Part shown: one piece after another, positions 23,245 to 36,389 of the stretch
How positions within the stretch are numbered: position 1 is the stretch's first letter
Layout of the letters: the number at the start of each line of letters is the position of its first letter
NCBI GenBank assembly: GCA_003254925.1
Contig: QANZ01036151.1
Span: 62,001 to 126,000 of the forward strand
Origin: Chamaecrista fasciculata
Lineage: Eukaryota; Streptophyta; Magnoliopsida; Fabales; Fabaceae
DNA length: 64,000 nucleotides
Reading direction: 5' to 3'
Notes under the pieces: generated by a model
Databases searched by the model: none
What the model saw: only the letters and a program-made list of their open reading frames with translations
What the model was told of the DNA's origin: nothing
Translations under genes and position numbers: made by a program

Positions 23245-23392
23245 CTGCCTCAAGGCTATAAGTGTTTATAAAAGTACTTAAATATCGCCTACCAATAAAA
23301 TCCTCATATGGACAGTGAAATTCGAACTCAGATTCTTGTGAGTTATGAGCCAACTCTTTACCAACTAGACCAATCTTTATTGGCTCATGATT
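23245..23392 (-). mobile_element. tRNA-derived SINE-like sequence
   Basis: On the minus strand, TTGGTCTAGTTGGTAAAGAG resembles an A box and GAGTTCGAATTTC a B box, 38-40 bp apart. A unique tail ends near TTGAGGCAGGCATTGACC. No TSD or poly(A) was recognised. It differs from the SINE at 4799. Confidence 0.45.
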
Positions 23393-24249
23393 ATATTTAG
23401 TTAAAGGGAAATTGTGTTTAATCTTCCACTCACACGTCTTGCTTGCTCATATGCCTAATAATAAATCATGGGAAACAGTAAGTAACACTGCTATTATTTC
23501 ATCTTCTTTCCCTCATTTTGAAATTAAGCAAATAAAAAATTATTGAAATCATTCAAAGGTCATTTAACACTATAAAAAGCACTATTGGAACCAAGGCCAA
23601 AGGAAAAAAAAAAAGGCCAAAAAAAAAAAGGGGAAAAGAACACACTATTTGTGTGTTGTACTTACAACATACCTAATTCCCATCAAACAACCGTGACAAT
23701 ATTTAACATAGGTGAAAACTTCAAATTGGTCCTTTATGTGTGGGGTGACTTTCAAATTGTTCCTTTTATGTTTTATTTGTTTTAATTTTTAATTTTTTTG
23801 TTTTAATTAGTCTTACATATTTTCATAATTTTTCAAATTGGTACTAAACCCATTTTCAAGATGTGATTGGACCTTATTTGCTGAAACTTGTTGTTCTTGG
23901 ACTTAAAACGTGAGAGATATGACATATTTATCTTGTTTGACTGTGAAATGAGTTATCCACTTTCAATACTCGATTTGAAGTTGACGTCCCCAAAATACTC
24001 GTCAAAAGAAACTCATAACTCTGAATTCGTCATAGTCAAACTTGGAACGAGAAAAAATATGACCATATTCAGTATTTTGAGGATCAATTTGAAAAATTAT
24101 AGAAAAATGTAGGACCAATCTAAAACAATTAAAACATAAAGGTTCAATTTAAAATCCACATCATAGATAAGGGACCATATATTTGGATATCAGCCTCCTT
24201 GTTTCTCCATGGTCACTCTAATGATAGATGTTTCTGGCAGGAAGAGAAG

Positions 24250-24480
24250 AGAGGTTGAATATGGTGAAGAACAACCTGAAACCTGAAACTTTAAACCTCC
24301 TCCTCCTTCCAACTCTCTCACCACATCGTCCTCTTAGCTAGCGCCTCCGTCCTGTTTCGGCTGACCGTGAATAATGTCTCTGTTTCAGCTCTGCAATTTC
24401 ACCACAGAGACGACGACACTGTGATCGTGATTCAGGGCTTGGAGGAGAGAAACAATAGGATGATGTTGCAGGAAGCCAAT
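24250..24480. other. GC-richer patch, possible captured gene fragment
   Basis: The base composition differs from its surroundings (CGCCTCCGTCCTGTTTCGGC and neighbours) and it lies inside an element with MULE-like ends, the context in which gene capture occurs. No protein resemblance was found on either strand. Confidence 0.3.
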
Positions 24481-24660
24481 TACAAAATATAAATTTTGAA
24501 AATATAGGACACAAGATAGAATTACGAAACAGTCCCAATTTTTTTTATAGTTTCCATTTTAGTCCCTAGATAATATGTATTCAAGAACTTATTTGTAATT
24601 TTCTGAAAATATTGGGGGGCATGTCAAATAAGAAAAATTACAAATATATGTATATATATT

Positions 24661-26490
24661 TATACATGGATCAATCAAACAAATCTCTTGTACACATATT
24701 AAGTCATAAAAAATTAAATTTAAACATGAAATTGATTAGAAATCATAATCTTTCGCCGAAGAAAAAATAGATATTCACAAATTCAAACAAGTATTCACAC
24801 TTACATATCATCAAAAACAAACTATTATTAATAAATTCACAAAATGAAAGCTAAAGAATACAAGAAAAAACAAATTGAACTGTGGTAGAAGTGAATTCAA
24901 GAAAAAACAAATTGAACTGTGGTAGAAGTGAATTGCAATATATAAGGCTCCTTGAAGACTCTAAAGATTACTATTCACCCATTTTTAGTTGAATATATCA
25001 TTATAAATTTTTTTTGATTATGTTGATTTAATTGACACGAAATCTTAATGTTGAAGCCACAACTTAGACCAATTTGCGGGAAGCAATGCAACACTTGAGT
25101 TTCAACTTTTTTACTTTTTTTTTCAGTCTGAGTCAAATGGACAGGTGAGTTGATAATTCAAACCCTGACCGGTGGATTGACTCGATCAGATGTAATGCAG
25201 TCTAATTAGGGTGACCAAACCAAATTGGTATTGGGTTCATCGGTGGTACGAGTCGAATTTTTGCACTATGTGATGAACCAGACTTTTTAAAACAAATCCT
25301 TATAATTATCAACAAATCCGTGTAATTATAATAAATGATAAAAATAAAGATGTCTTATTTTTTTTTTGGTGAAAATAAAAATGTCTTAGTTAAAATTGCG
25401 AAAGAGTTTTTTTTTTTTTGGCCAAAAAATTGTGAAAGAGTTGTACTCCGTGTTATTTTGGAATTTATTTAATTTTCATATCAATATATTCATTCTATTG
25501 TCAGATTTTTCGATTATATTTTTGGGACCGACTTCTCTTTATGGTAATTGGTAGGTTTGGACTTTGGGTAGAGTATAATTATTGAAACAGTATAATTATA
25601 TTATTCTAAATTTCAATGCAGAAAATCATAAAAAGTGTAATCAAATTTCTAATAATTTAATTCAAACATTTTGATTATTCACAATTTCAAAAAAGATTTT
25701 TTCAACTTTTTTTTTTTCTATTTTTATCCTTATACAATTTATCAATTTTCATACCTTTCTACTTCTACCAACCATAATCATTACATACCAATTTAAATAA
25801 TTTCACACCTAAAAACTCTTTTACAAAGTTCATTCAAGTCCTTAAGAGTTAAAGTTTAAGGATCCAAATGCAAAAAATCAAAACTATTGGGGTCATTTTG
25901 CAACTTTCTCCTTTTTATAGGAAAGTGGATGAAAATGATTAGAGACTAGCGGTAGAACTTCTTAATAACTTTATGGATTAGAACATAAAAAAGTAATTTT
26001 AGCGACTAAAATGAAATCTTGAACAAACATTAAGAATTAAAATAAGATTTTGACTTGTTCTATTACACGAAAAACTTATTGTAGCTCTTGACTCTTCAAT
26101 TTGAGATATTACCACATTCCATTGGATTACATGCTTAAGTAGGGGTGTGTAAAATGGAGTCTAACTTGACTAACTCAACAGTTTTGATCAAGTTTAATCA
26201 TGTCGAATTTCTTAAATGGGTTAGTATGGGATCTAATTTAAGAGAAAAGTAAGATTTGTCGAGTTGAGTATGTCAGCCTCAACCTGAGTGAATTATTCAT
26301 TTTTCTTTAGAAAAATCTTTTATATTAAACTCTTTAAATAAATAAAAATTTATCTATTATAAAAATAATAAAAAAGAGTAATATCATGTATTTTGTTCAT
26401 CCAAATATTTTTTTTATTTATAAAGTTAAATTATAATAATATTTAATTTAATTGCAAATCACATCAAACTTTTAATGTAATAATATATTT
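24661..26490. other. AT-rich intergenic DNA with one MULE half
   Basis: A 38-bp direct duplication occurs at about 24889-24935 (CAAGAAAAAACAAATTGAAC twice). The stretch 25790-26055 matches the right half of the element at 48490-49390. Otherwise low-complexity, with no coding signal. Confidence 0.5.
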
Positions 26491-26890
26491 GGAAAAGTAC
26501 TCTCGGTACTCTTAAAGTATGCAGTCATTTTCAGTTGCACCCCTAAAATTTTTTTGTCAGTTGTATCTCTAAAATATGGAGTCAGTTTCAGTTATACCCT
26601 TTAAGTTTTTTTGAGCCAATTATACTCCTAATTTTTTTTGTATCAATTAATTGTACCCCTAATCTTTTCTTTTTTTGTGTCAATTGTACCCTCAAATTTG
26701 GGGAGGGGGTGTATTTGGAGGTACAATTGACTCAAATGTGAAACATTGGAGGTATAATTGACTAAGGAAAACTTTAGGGTTATAACTGAAAATGACCTCA
26801 TACTTTGAGAGTATAGTTGACCTAAAAAAAACTTTGGGGGTATAACTGAAAATGACCGCATACTTTTGGGGTACAAATAATACTTTTTCC
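26491..26890. mobile_element. MULE-type MITE, about 400 bp
   Basis: The ends are GGAAAAGTACTCTCGG and the inverted GGAAAAAGTATTATTTG. Both arms carry repeats around GTCATTTTCAGTT and ACCCC. The flanking 10-mers TAATATATTT and TAGTATATTT differ at one base. No ORF of interest. Confidence 0.7.
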
Positions 26891-26950
26891 TAGTATATTT
26901 AGTAAAAATTAATTAAAAAATTACACACTATAGGTTATATAAATTAAATA

Positions 26951-27367
26951 GGTCAAAGTGCAAATTTGTTCTCATATCTTTTGCTAAGTTCTCAATTTGC
27001 TTCCGTATAATTTTTTATTGAACTTTTGGTCTCATATATTTGTAAAACATTCCAACTCGGTCCCATATCATTTTTGGTCTCATATCTTTTGGTCAAGTTG
27101 CAGAGTTAGACTCATTTCTTTGCTAAAGGATCAACTGTTAATTGATCCTTTTGTAAAGATATGAGACCACTTTTGCACCTTAACCAAATATATAAGACCA
27201 ATTCTGCAATTGATCCAAAGATATGAGACTAAATCTGCAGTAAAAAAATATATGAGACCAAATTAGGAACTGAACAAAAAATATGAGATCAAAAGTAAAA
27301 CAAAAAAAGATATAAGACTAAATTGGGAACTGAACAAAAGAAATGAAACCAAATTTTCACTTTGACC
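26951..27367. mobile_element. MULE-type MITE with perfect 9-bp TSD
   Basis: The ends are GGTCAAAGTGCAAATTTG and the inverted GGTCAAAGTGAAAATTTGG. The flanks are identical AATTAAATA (26942-26950 and 27368-27376). Both arms hold repeated GGTCTCATAT blocks. It is related to the 13660 family at the terminus. Confidence 0.85.
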
Positions 27368-27376
27368 AATTAAATA

Positions 27377-30300
27377 TTTTAATATTTTATTAATTTAATT
27401 TTATAATTATTTTAAATTAATTTTTAATCCGACCCAATCTGACATTATCGGGTTATATGAGTTGACAGACATGTTCAATTTTTTTTAAAAAAATATCAAC
27501 ATTTTTCTTAATACCCCACTTGATCAACTCACCCCAACCCACTCATACACATCTTATGCATGAGGAATCCGCCAAAATTAAAAGGCATTGTCATTTCTTA
27601 TAATTTGCATCTCATCAAGGTATAAAACATTTCCAACTTTATTATGGTTGGTTGCATGTGAACGAGAAGCATCTGATCTCAAAATAAAAATTAACTAGTA
27701 ACCAATCATAGTTATCAATATTAATTCATTATATTTAATCACGAATTTATAAAATATGTATGTAAGTTTTAAAATTATACAAAAAAAACATTACTTTATA
27801 TTTTTAAATAATTAAAATATTATTTAATTTTTTTTAAGAAATAACTAGTACTTAGTAGAGAATTTTAGAACATAATTAGATAAATTTGAACTTAGAATTT
27901 CAAAGTTGAGGGAAGTTTCCTAACAACCCCAAAAATTATATATAAAGAGAAATATGATAGAATTATGAGATTGCAATCTATTATATGTTTAATCCTGAAG
28001 TAATTACTTCCATCATATTGTTGCCATGTGTGCATTTTGGCCTCCCCTTAATTTTCGGAATTTATTTTCCACCTATTACCATTTTTTAATAAACGCTTCT
28101 TAATTAATTTTCCCACGTATTTCTCCTCAATTTGGATATCAATCTGACTCCCATTCATTTTCGGAAATATTTTCCACCAATTACCATTTATTAATATATT
28201 GTTATATACATTGTAAATGCTAATTAAAAAAAAATTGCCCATAACTTTCGGCTGAATTCCTTCATTTTCGGATATATATTCCAAATTCTATTTAATCAAA
28301 TGCTATTTAATTCAATATTCTAACTATATCATAATATTTTTTAGGGATATTATTTAATCCAAATTGGAATACTCATGCTTCACAGAATCCAAATGATGCC
28401 TGGTTGTGTAATCGAATTTGAGAATCTAATTATTTTTTTTCTTTGATAATTTCAGATTGAGAGGCTCTTACTAATCCATATCATATAAATATATAATTCA
28501 ATTTTTAATATTAAAATATTCAATTTCATAATTTTATGCTTTATTTCAATTTTTAATTGGAAAACTCAGTTTAAGAAATAATAATGGGTTAGTAGTTGTT
28601 TAGTAAATAATATGTGATGATGATAGGCGGATATTTGAATAATCACAGTTGGGATATTTATATTTCAAATAGGTTTAGATATGGAATGATTTGAATGTAG
28701 GCAGGATTTTAATAAAATTTTCATCCATTTGAAATCTTTCTTTGGCCGATTTTTTGTCTATAGGAAATGGGAATTAATAAAATGTTATTTAATTCAACAA
28801 ATATCATCTCAATTATTATAGGAAACCGTATTTCATTCCCTACATCTTTGGATAATAAATCACAAATGTTAAATAATAAAATGATTCGTGTAAATTTTAA
28901 ATTCCAAATGTATTTCCATTCGTTTGATGTGATATTCCCCATCTTAAATTGACCGAATATAGAAATAAAGATATATACTAGGATTTATTCAAATTTCCAA
29001 TAGCTAGAATTTGAATTTCTTTAAACTTCTGAAGATTCCCTTTTTTTTAGTAGGAGATATTGTTATGTGGCAAGATTTTTGAAGATTTAGTTTGTTATGG
29101 AGATTTTATAAGATTCGTTTTCTTCTCTATAAATACATATCAATGGAATGTCACTCCACATTCGGATTTGAGGTTAGTTTCTGTGTTCTATTTTCTTCAT
29201 CCTATGCAAGCATATGATTTCCTCCAACTTTTGTTCAGCCATTATTTTATTTTTGCTCTTGCTCCATGCGTTTTTACATTTCATTTTTCTTTGTTTTTTA
29301 TATGTGTATCACCTCATTGTCAATATGTTTTTGCAGCTTATTCACCAACATCATTTGTTGAGGTAATTTTTATGATCCTCTCTACTCTATTTTTTTAATT
29401 GTAATCTCTCCTCTTTACTTTTTTTTTGTAATCATACCGTTTGATCTCAGGTCACACTAATATTCATTTATTCTATTATATCTTCATTATTTTGATATAA
29501 ACGTACGTTGATCTATTTATCTATGTATCTCATATTTTGAAAATGGATTTTATTCTTTTTGGAGGTTGGTTATCGGTCTTGGAGATCTAAAAGGCGAGAC
29601 TGTGAGATGGAGGACACTAATAAGGACTGTGAAATTGAAACAATTGGTTTTTTCTTATACCAACTTTACCATTACTTGCTTTAATATTTACGAAGTTGCC
29701 TTTTGTTATTGTTATTATTATTATTAATTTATTTCCTTTTTACAAATTTAAATCGCATATTATGAATCCACAAGTTTAATTCTATATGATTTAGAAAATG
29801 CTCATGTGGATGATCAGGACGGTGAAGATTGAGATATGACATGATTGGAAATCCATTATTATAGCACCAAACTCCAATATCTTCATCCCTCATGATGTTC
29901 TCTCTATTGAGTCATGTCATATTGGATCACTCCCCACTTTAGTTATAGATTCTTCACCTTTGTTAAAGTGTTAGTCTCATTCTATATATTTTGATTTTAG
30001 CTTATGTATAAACACTATATAAATTCGTGTACTCATATAATTAAATAATAATAAATTATCACTATATTAATAAGTCTTTGTACTGAATTCTATTTTTATG
30101 TTTGTCGAATTTGTGGGGGTCAATCATCTTATATCTCTTGAAAAATTATCAGTAGATAATTGACGAAGAATCAAATTATTTTCTATGAATAATATCATTG
30201 TGATTAAACAATATTATTATTAATAATGTAGCCCACTTACCAAGACACTAAAGGTAAAAGAGACATCAAAATCGCCTTCACCAGTCATTCAAATTTAAAA

Positions 30301-30862
30301 AACAGTTTGATTTTTAAAGATTGTAAAAATATCACGAATATTCCTTACTTTTCAAAGGGATTATATTCCCATTAATTTTTAGATCAATATATGATCAAAT
30401 TAAATAATTTTTAGTAGAGAATAATATAAAATAAATAACTGTTTCTCTTTCTAGCTTTAATAAAAAATATTAAAATATTATATTTTTCTTCCAGATTAAA
30501 ATATTATGATTAGTTGAGAGATTCTCTCTTATAAATTTTAACTATCATTTATTTACTGTCTTCTATAATTTGTGGAATTAAGTTATCATCCTATATCAAT
30601 GTTTTGTTTATTCTATATTCTTTTATCATATATAATATTATTGGTAATTTAAAGTTATTAAATTAAATATTAAAATTAGATTTAATTCTGATAAATTAAT
30701 TTATGGGTCTTTGAATATCAAAAAAACTTTATTAAATTAAATACCTTATGTAATTTGATTTGCTTGATCATTTTTTCATAAATATAAAAGATTTACATTC
30801 AAGTAAATTTCAATTTTAAAATATAAATCATATAATATTTGGGTCAACTCTGGCAAAAAAAA
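27377..30862. other. AT-rich region without recognised genes
   Basis: At 28050-28290 there are repeated ATTTTCGGA-containing blocks. At 28320-28960 related inverted blocks suggest an old unclosed transposon. At 29060-29398 a 112-codon open frame (MLCGKIFEDLV at its start) follows a region with TCTATAAATAC near 29130; its composition is hydrophobic from T-richness and it matches nothing I know. The remainder up to the gap is AT-rich. Confidence 0.4.
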
Positions 30863-31496
30863 NNNNNNNNNNNNNNNNNNNNNNNNNNNNNNNNNNNNNN
30901 NNNNNNNNNNNNNNNNNNNNNNNNNNNNNNNNNNNNNNNNNNNNNNNNNNNNNNNNNNNNNNNNNNNNNNNNNNNNNNNNNNNNNNNNNNNNNNNNNNNN
31001 NNNNNNNNNNNNNNNNNNNNNNNNNNNNNNNNNNNNNNNNNNNNNNNNNNNNNNNNNNNNNNNNNNNNNNNNNNNNNNNNNNNNNNNNNNNNNNNNNNNN
31101 NNNNNNNNNNNNNNNNNNNNNNNNNNNNNNNNNNNNNNNNNNNNNNNNNNNNNNNNNNNNNNNNNNNNNNNNNNNNNNNNNNNNNNNNNNNNNNNNNNNN
31201 NNNNNNNNNNNNNNNNNNNNNNNNNNNNNNNNNNNNNNNNNNNNNNNNNNNNNNNNNNNNNNNNNNNNNNNNNNNNNNNNNNNNNNNNNNNNNNNNNNNN
31301 NNNNNNNNNNNNNNNNNNNNNNNNNNNNNNNNNNNNNNNNNNNNNNNNNNNNNNNNNNNNNNNNNNNNNNNNNNNNNNNNNNNNNNNNNNNNNNNNNNNN
31401 NNNNNNNNNNNNNNNNNNNNNNNNNNNNNNNNNNNNNNNNNNNNNNNNNNNNNNNNNNNNNNNNNNNNNNNNNNNNNNNNNNNNNNNNNNNNNNNN
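30863..31496. other. Assembly gap (634 unknown bases)
   Basis: All N. Reading frames running through it are meaningless. The sequence resuming at 31497 is the start of a 240-bp tandem repeat unit, which probably caused the gap. Confidence 0.99.
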
Positions 31497-31810
31497 TTGG
31501 GACTAAAATGAATGAAGATGAGAAAAAAGAGGGGGAATTGAGAATAATATAAATAAAGATGGGTCAAGGGCCTAATTGTTCAACTCAGATTTTTTTTAGA
31601 GTTTAGGGTTTGAAGTTTTAGATTTTGGGGTTTTAGGGTTTGGGGTTTTAGAGTTTAGGGTTTTAAATATTTTTAAGGACTAAATTGGAATGTTTGGAAA
31701 AGTTTTGGGACACTTTATAATTTTATTTTGAGGATTTGGGACTAAAATGAATGAAAATGATGAAAAAGAAGGGAAATTGAGAATAATGAAATAAAAATGG
31801 GTCAGGGACC
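31497..31810 (+). repeat. 240-bp tandem repeat with telomere-like motifs
   Basis: TTGGGACTAAAATGAATGAA at 31497 recurs at 31737, and similarity continues for about 70 bp. Between them, 31600-31670 holds degenerate TTTAGGG and TTTTGGGG strings resembling plant telomere repeats. The array probably extends into the gap. Confidence 0.65.
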
Positions 31811-32144
31811 TATAAGTACAATGAGAAAATGCTGATGTGTCGCTATTTTATGACGTGGCAGCTCTTTTTTTTTTAAAAAAAAACATAACGGGTGCTGACG
31901 TGGCCATAACAGGACACGTCAGCGCATAACGGGACACATCAGCGTCCGTTATGGCCACGTAAGCTTTTTTGTAACGACAATATGACGGAGGGACCAATTA
32001 GTGCAGCGTTTGCAAAATTCGGGGACCGGCTAGTGCAATGCATAAAATTCAGGGACCTATCTGTCAGCGAGCGCATAAATCAGGGACCGGAAAGTTATTT
32101 TACTCATTTTTTGGACTTCGCGCAACGCGCGGGTATGATACTAG
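31497..32144 (+). mobile_element. Helitron 3' part (5' end in the gap)
   Basis: The 3' end shows a CGCGC-AAC-GCGCG hairpin followed nine bases later by CTAG (32141-32144) and then T, the canonical Helitron terminus (hairpin, CTRR, insertion before T). Internally there are several AGGGACC motifs and an inverted pair GTGGCCATAAC / GTTATGGCCAC. The TC 5' end is not visible and should lie in or beyond the gap. Confidence 0.6.
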
Positions 32145-32644
32145 TTTGTTTATTATTAGTGCGTAATTTCTACTGTTGAAGCAAGTTTCAAAAAAGAAAG
32201 AGGTTATTTTTTAAATAAATTCTACTAATTTTAAATTTTGCATTGTGATAACATTTTTTATAACATAACTAGTTAGTAGGTACGAATTCAAATCCAAGAG
32301 TCCAAGACCATCGAGGAGTCCATAGACTTTTTACTATTGAATACTACTGATGTCGCAACTAAGGGTGACGAAAACGAGGAGTTTCTGGAGACGTTGATGG
32401 TGTTGGAGCAGCATATGTGCAATTTTTATGAAGAGGTTTCAATTTAATATACTTTTAGTTTATGCTAATTTCTTTGGTTAAAAAAAAAAAGTTTATGCTA
32501 GTTTCTTGATATATTTAGTTTAAAGATATTCGTTTTCTACCCTCACTGTCACAGGGTCACAGTGACAAAGATAATTTTGTTACACTACATACAAGATAGC
32601 ATATTTTGTTGCACTACATACAAGATAGAATTTCAGAGGTGGAG
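32145..32644. other. Short unassigned stretch
   Basis: A frame at about 32290-32440 reads EESIDFLLLNTTDVATKGDE and stays open for about 45 codons; it looks coding but was not recognised. At 32575-32640 a unit of about 35-40 bp containing CACTACATACAAGATAG is duplicated. Confidence 0.35.
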
Positions 32645-33235
32645 CCAGGCTAAAAAAATGCTATTTGTGTGTTACAACTTACATACTTCCCATCAAACAA
32701 ACATGATACTATTTAACATGGGCGAAAAATTCAAATTGGTCCTTTATGTGTTGGGTGACTTTCAAATTGCTCTTTTATGTTTTATTTGTTTCAATTGGCC
32801 TTATATATTTTAATAATTTTTCAAATTAGTAATAAACCTATTTTCATGATGTAATTTGGCATTGTTTTTTTAACGATCTCAACTAGGAAGAAAAAAAAAT
32901 TCTTAAATAGTTAGTACATAGTTTTAAATTTGTCTTTCTTGGACATGAAACGAGTGAGATATAACTAAATTTCTCTTTTTTGATCGTGAAATAAGTTACC
33001 CACTTTTGAGACTCAATTTGAAGTTGACGATCCCAAAATCCTCGTTAAAAGAAACTCGAAACTCTGAATTCGTCATAGTCAAACTTGAAACGAGAGAGAT
33101 ATGACCATATTTAGTATTTTAAGTACCAATTTGAAAAATTATAGAAAAATGTAAGACCAATGTGAAACAAATAAAGCATAAAGGTCCAATTTGAAATCCA
33201 CCTCATAGATAAGGGATCAGTTTGAGATTTTGGCC
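32645..33235. mobile_element. MULE-like element copy (sister of 23590-24195)
   Basis: It matches the 23.6-kb copy throughout: TTCAAATTGGTCCTTTATGT at the left, GAATTCGTCATAGTCAAAC in the middle, and GTCCAATTTGAAATCCAC at the right. The arms carry inverted AATTGGTCC / GGACCAAT motifs. No TSD was found. Confidence 0.5.
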
Positions 33236-33281
33236 TATATCATACCAAAGGTAATATACCTATAAATTTGATATGTCCCTT

Positions 33282-33505
33282 CATTTCTCCATCCATCTAT
33301 CGTCAAATTAAAATTTTTGTGTTTCTTCAATTTCTTCTATTTTTATTCATAATAATCTTCGATACTCCATAAATACATTATTCTCTGTGGAATGAGAAGA
33401 GAATAATGTATCTGTGAAGTATCGAAGATTATTATGAATAAAGATGAAGAAACTGAAGAAGCACACCGATTTTAATTTGACGATAGATGGATGGAGAAAC
33501 GAAGG
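33282..33505. repeat. 110-bp inverted duplication upstream of the ZIP pseudogene exons
   Basis: The arms at about 33282-33390 and 33395-33505 pair over about 105 bp with roughly ten mismatches. Shared cores include AGTATCGAAGATTATTATGA and TTTGACGATAGATGGATGG. The loop is only a few bases. The right arm runs into the pseudogene's first recognisable exon. Confidence 0.85.
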
Positions 33506-34025
33506 CAGCAGATATCATTATCATTAGAGTGATAGTGTGGCTCGTGGTGTGGATGAAGAAGCTTGGGGACATGATGGTCATTTTCACATGTACACATTGA
33601 ATTCTTCTTCGACACAAAGTCATATCAAGGTTAATTAGTTAGGTAATATTATTATTTATTACTAATTAGTCATTATATTCTTCAATGTATATATAATTCA
33701 ATCTATAATAATCTGATATATTTGAGTTTTGTTAGCATGTGAAAGAATTGAATAGATGAACTGGATTGAGTATTTATTTATTTGTATGCAGGTGTTATGT
33801 TGGAGCTTGGAATTCTTGTTCATTATGTGATAATAGGAATTTCTTCATGCGCATCAGAGAGTCCCAAAACAATGAACCCTCTTGTGGCTGCTCTGACTTT
33901 TCATCAATTCTTTGAGGGAATTTGGGACTTGGAAGTTCTATTACTTAGGTACTATTTCTCTCTTGCTATATTGTGAATTCATTATCCTATAAATTCATTC
34001 ATGTTACTATTAATTACATGAGTTA

Positions 34026-34063
<38 letters not shown>

Positions 34064-35339
34064 AATTTTAATTTGATGGATGCATATTCGTTTCAACTTC
34101 AAATGACAAAACTGTTCTGTTAGACCCGGGAATTGGTACAGATGAAATAGAGGAAGTTTCAATTAAATTGATTGTTCATACTTGTTTACTTTAATAATTA
34201 GCCTTTTGTCTATTACTGTTCACTGGTAATTCATTGAAACCAATTGATCTTAAAATATCTATCTCGTGGCCAATGTGTTGGAGAAGCCAAAGTATATCAC
34301 TTTGGGACATCATAAATAAAACTTGACCTCTGTGTTTTACTATGCATACTTTTTCTTTTAATTAGTACCATCGAAATTAGGTTCCATTTTGAATGTTTCA
34401 TAAATCTTTTTTTTTCTTTTCCAACTAAAATTCTTAGAAATATTAGATTTAACGCATGCATCTGTATATTGGGGACCATTATTTGGCATATATAGACGAG
34501 CTACCTCAATGAAATTCACTTATTCAGAATATCTTATATATATATATATATATATACATGTCTTTCCTCTTCAGTACTCTCAAACTTCAACAAATTGCTT
34601 TAGAGTTTGGCAATAGTTGTATGTACTTAAGATGTTATTATTTAGAATTTTAACATTTTGTATCTATAACTACAGGCGAAATTCAAGAACAAAACTATTG
34701 CAATAATGGCATTGTTCTTCGCTCTGACAACGCTGGTAAGGATAATGATCGAAATAGGGATTAGTAGCAGTTACAATGAAAATTCTCGATCCGACGACTC
34801 TAATCGTAAAAGGGATATTCAATTCAACATCTTTTGGGATATTGATCTATATGACATTGGTGGATCTTCTTGTAGCTGATTTTATGAATGTGAGGATGCA
34901 AAACAACGTTCGCCTTCAAATAGCAACAAATACTTTTCTTATTGGGCAAGACGTAGCACGTGTTTGGTATGAAAATAAGTATGCTATTAAAGAATACGGC
35001 ATTGGAGAGATATTGGAGAGGTTTGATATTTGAATGGTATTATAAAATGGTGTTTGGTATATTTTAGAGATATTGGAGAAATTGAGATGTGAAATTATTT
35101 AAAAGGGTATGTAATGATTGTGGTTGATTGACATAATTGTATGTGTAATTTAAATTTGTGTAGGGGTAAAAAATGATAATGAAAGATATTAGAGGATATT
35201 GGAATGAAATTTTTAATATTTGGTTGTGGGTCTCATGAAATGAAATAATATTGGAATTGTCTCCAAATTTGTTCTATTGGAGAATTTGATGTTGGAGTGG
35301 CTTTATGACTATATTGGAGAGGGGCCAAACTGTAAATAA

Positions 35340-35808
35340 TATGGACCGAATTGTATATCTTTTGGGACTGAATTGTATATTTTATATCATCATTCTTTTT
35401 TTTCTCACACAACAAAAAAAAATTACTGATATCAAAATCATTGACAATTACAAAAATTCCTGAACTGCATTGTAAATATTTTTGGACTAAATTATATATT
35501 TTGTATTATTACTATTTTTTTAATGTTTACTCTAAAAAAAATTACCGATATAAAGATCAATGATGATTACAATAATTCATGGATTGCATTATTAATTTTT
35601 TTGGACTGAATTATATATTTTATATCATTACTATTTTCTATTTTTTTACACTGCAAAAAATATTACCGATATAATAATCATTGATGATTACAATAATTTA
35701 GGGAATGAATTGTATATTTTTTGGACTGAATTATACATTTTATATCATTACTATTTTTTGATTGTTTTAATTTTTATACTACAAAAAATATTACGATATA
35801 AAAACGGG
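35340..35808. repeat. Four-copy tandem repeat, about 118 bp per unit
   Basis: Each unit contains GGACTGAATTATATATTTTA, TATCATTACTATTTT and ATTACCGATATAA blocks. Units begin near 35360, 35480, 35600 and 35717. It lies inside the insert that separates the last ZIP pseudogene exon from its C-terminal codons. Confidence 0.75.
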
Positions 35809-35814
35809 ACTAAA

Positions 35815-36340
35815 ACAACATTAAGGACCAAAATAGAATTTAAAGTAAACATTAGAGACTAAAATGAAATCTTGACCTTCTTTAAAAAAAAAAGATTAGT
35901 AGTTATTTTTAAGTGCGATGGACTTGGAGGTTTATTGCTGTGAGATCAATATAGATGACATACAAAAGGAAAGAAGTGAATATATATATATATATATAAA
36001 TGAATAAAAATAATTTATATGAGGACGATACAAATAAAATTATTTTATACGTGGTTGTCACTTTATTTTTGGCCTGATATACGTGGTTGTCACTACTCAC
36101 GAGTAATTTATATACAAGCTAAATTCATTGTTTTTGGAAATTAATCTCAACTCATAAATCCAAAATTAATTTACATTTATTACTCACCATTGAAGAATAT
36201 TTATCAATTAGTCATTATTTTATTAATATAAATTAGTCTGCATTAAATTAATTTTAGTAAAAAATCTGAATTAATTAATTAATTTTAATGTAGATTAATG
36301 TCATTCAGATTTTATTATTCATTAATAATGCAATTCCATT
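35815..36340. repeat. Paralogous segment (also at 51895-52390)
   Basis: Shared blocks include CTTGGAGGTTTATTGCT, an AT microsatellite, AAAAATAATTTATATGAG, and TCTGCATTAAATTAATTTTA. Both copies follow the right end of the same MULE family (ACATTAGRGACTAAA), so a whole segment, not only the transposon, was duplicated. Confidence 0.7.
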
Positions 36341-36389
36341 ACCTATATTCCTTATACTTATATATTTGCTATAGCCTATAAGGTTTCTA

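Larger units (their letters stand above)
23065..24660. mobile_element. Composite MULE-like element with nested repeats
   Basis: Inverted ends of about 120 bp pair: 23085-23205 with 24530-24650, sharing TTACAAATAAGT, ATACATATTATCTAG and GACTAAAATG blocks. Inside lie a SINE-like sequence (23245-23392), DNA paralogous to 47350-47570 (23400-23580), a MULE copy also seen at 32645-33235 (about 23590-24195) and a GC-richer patch (24250-24480). No TSD was identified, so the limits are approximate. Confidence 0.45.

Noticed and set aside
29060-29398. 112-codon frame after a TATA-like motif
   Set aside because: Not promoted to a gene: T-rich hydrophobic composition, no family resemblance, no intron or poly(A) evidence.
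30776-31567. Long open frames across both strands at the gap
   Set aside because: They consist mostly of unknown bases; only the few flanking codons are real sequence.
32283-32300. GAATTCAAATCC string resembling a pol III B box
   Set aside because: No A box at the right distance and no tRNA-like fold.
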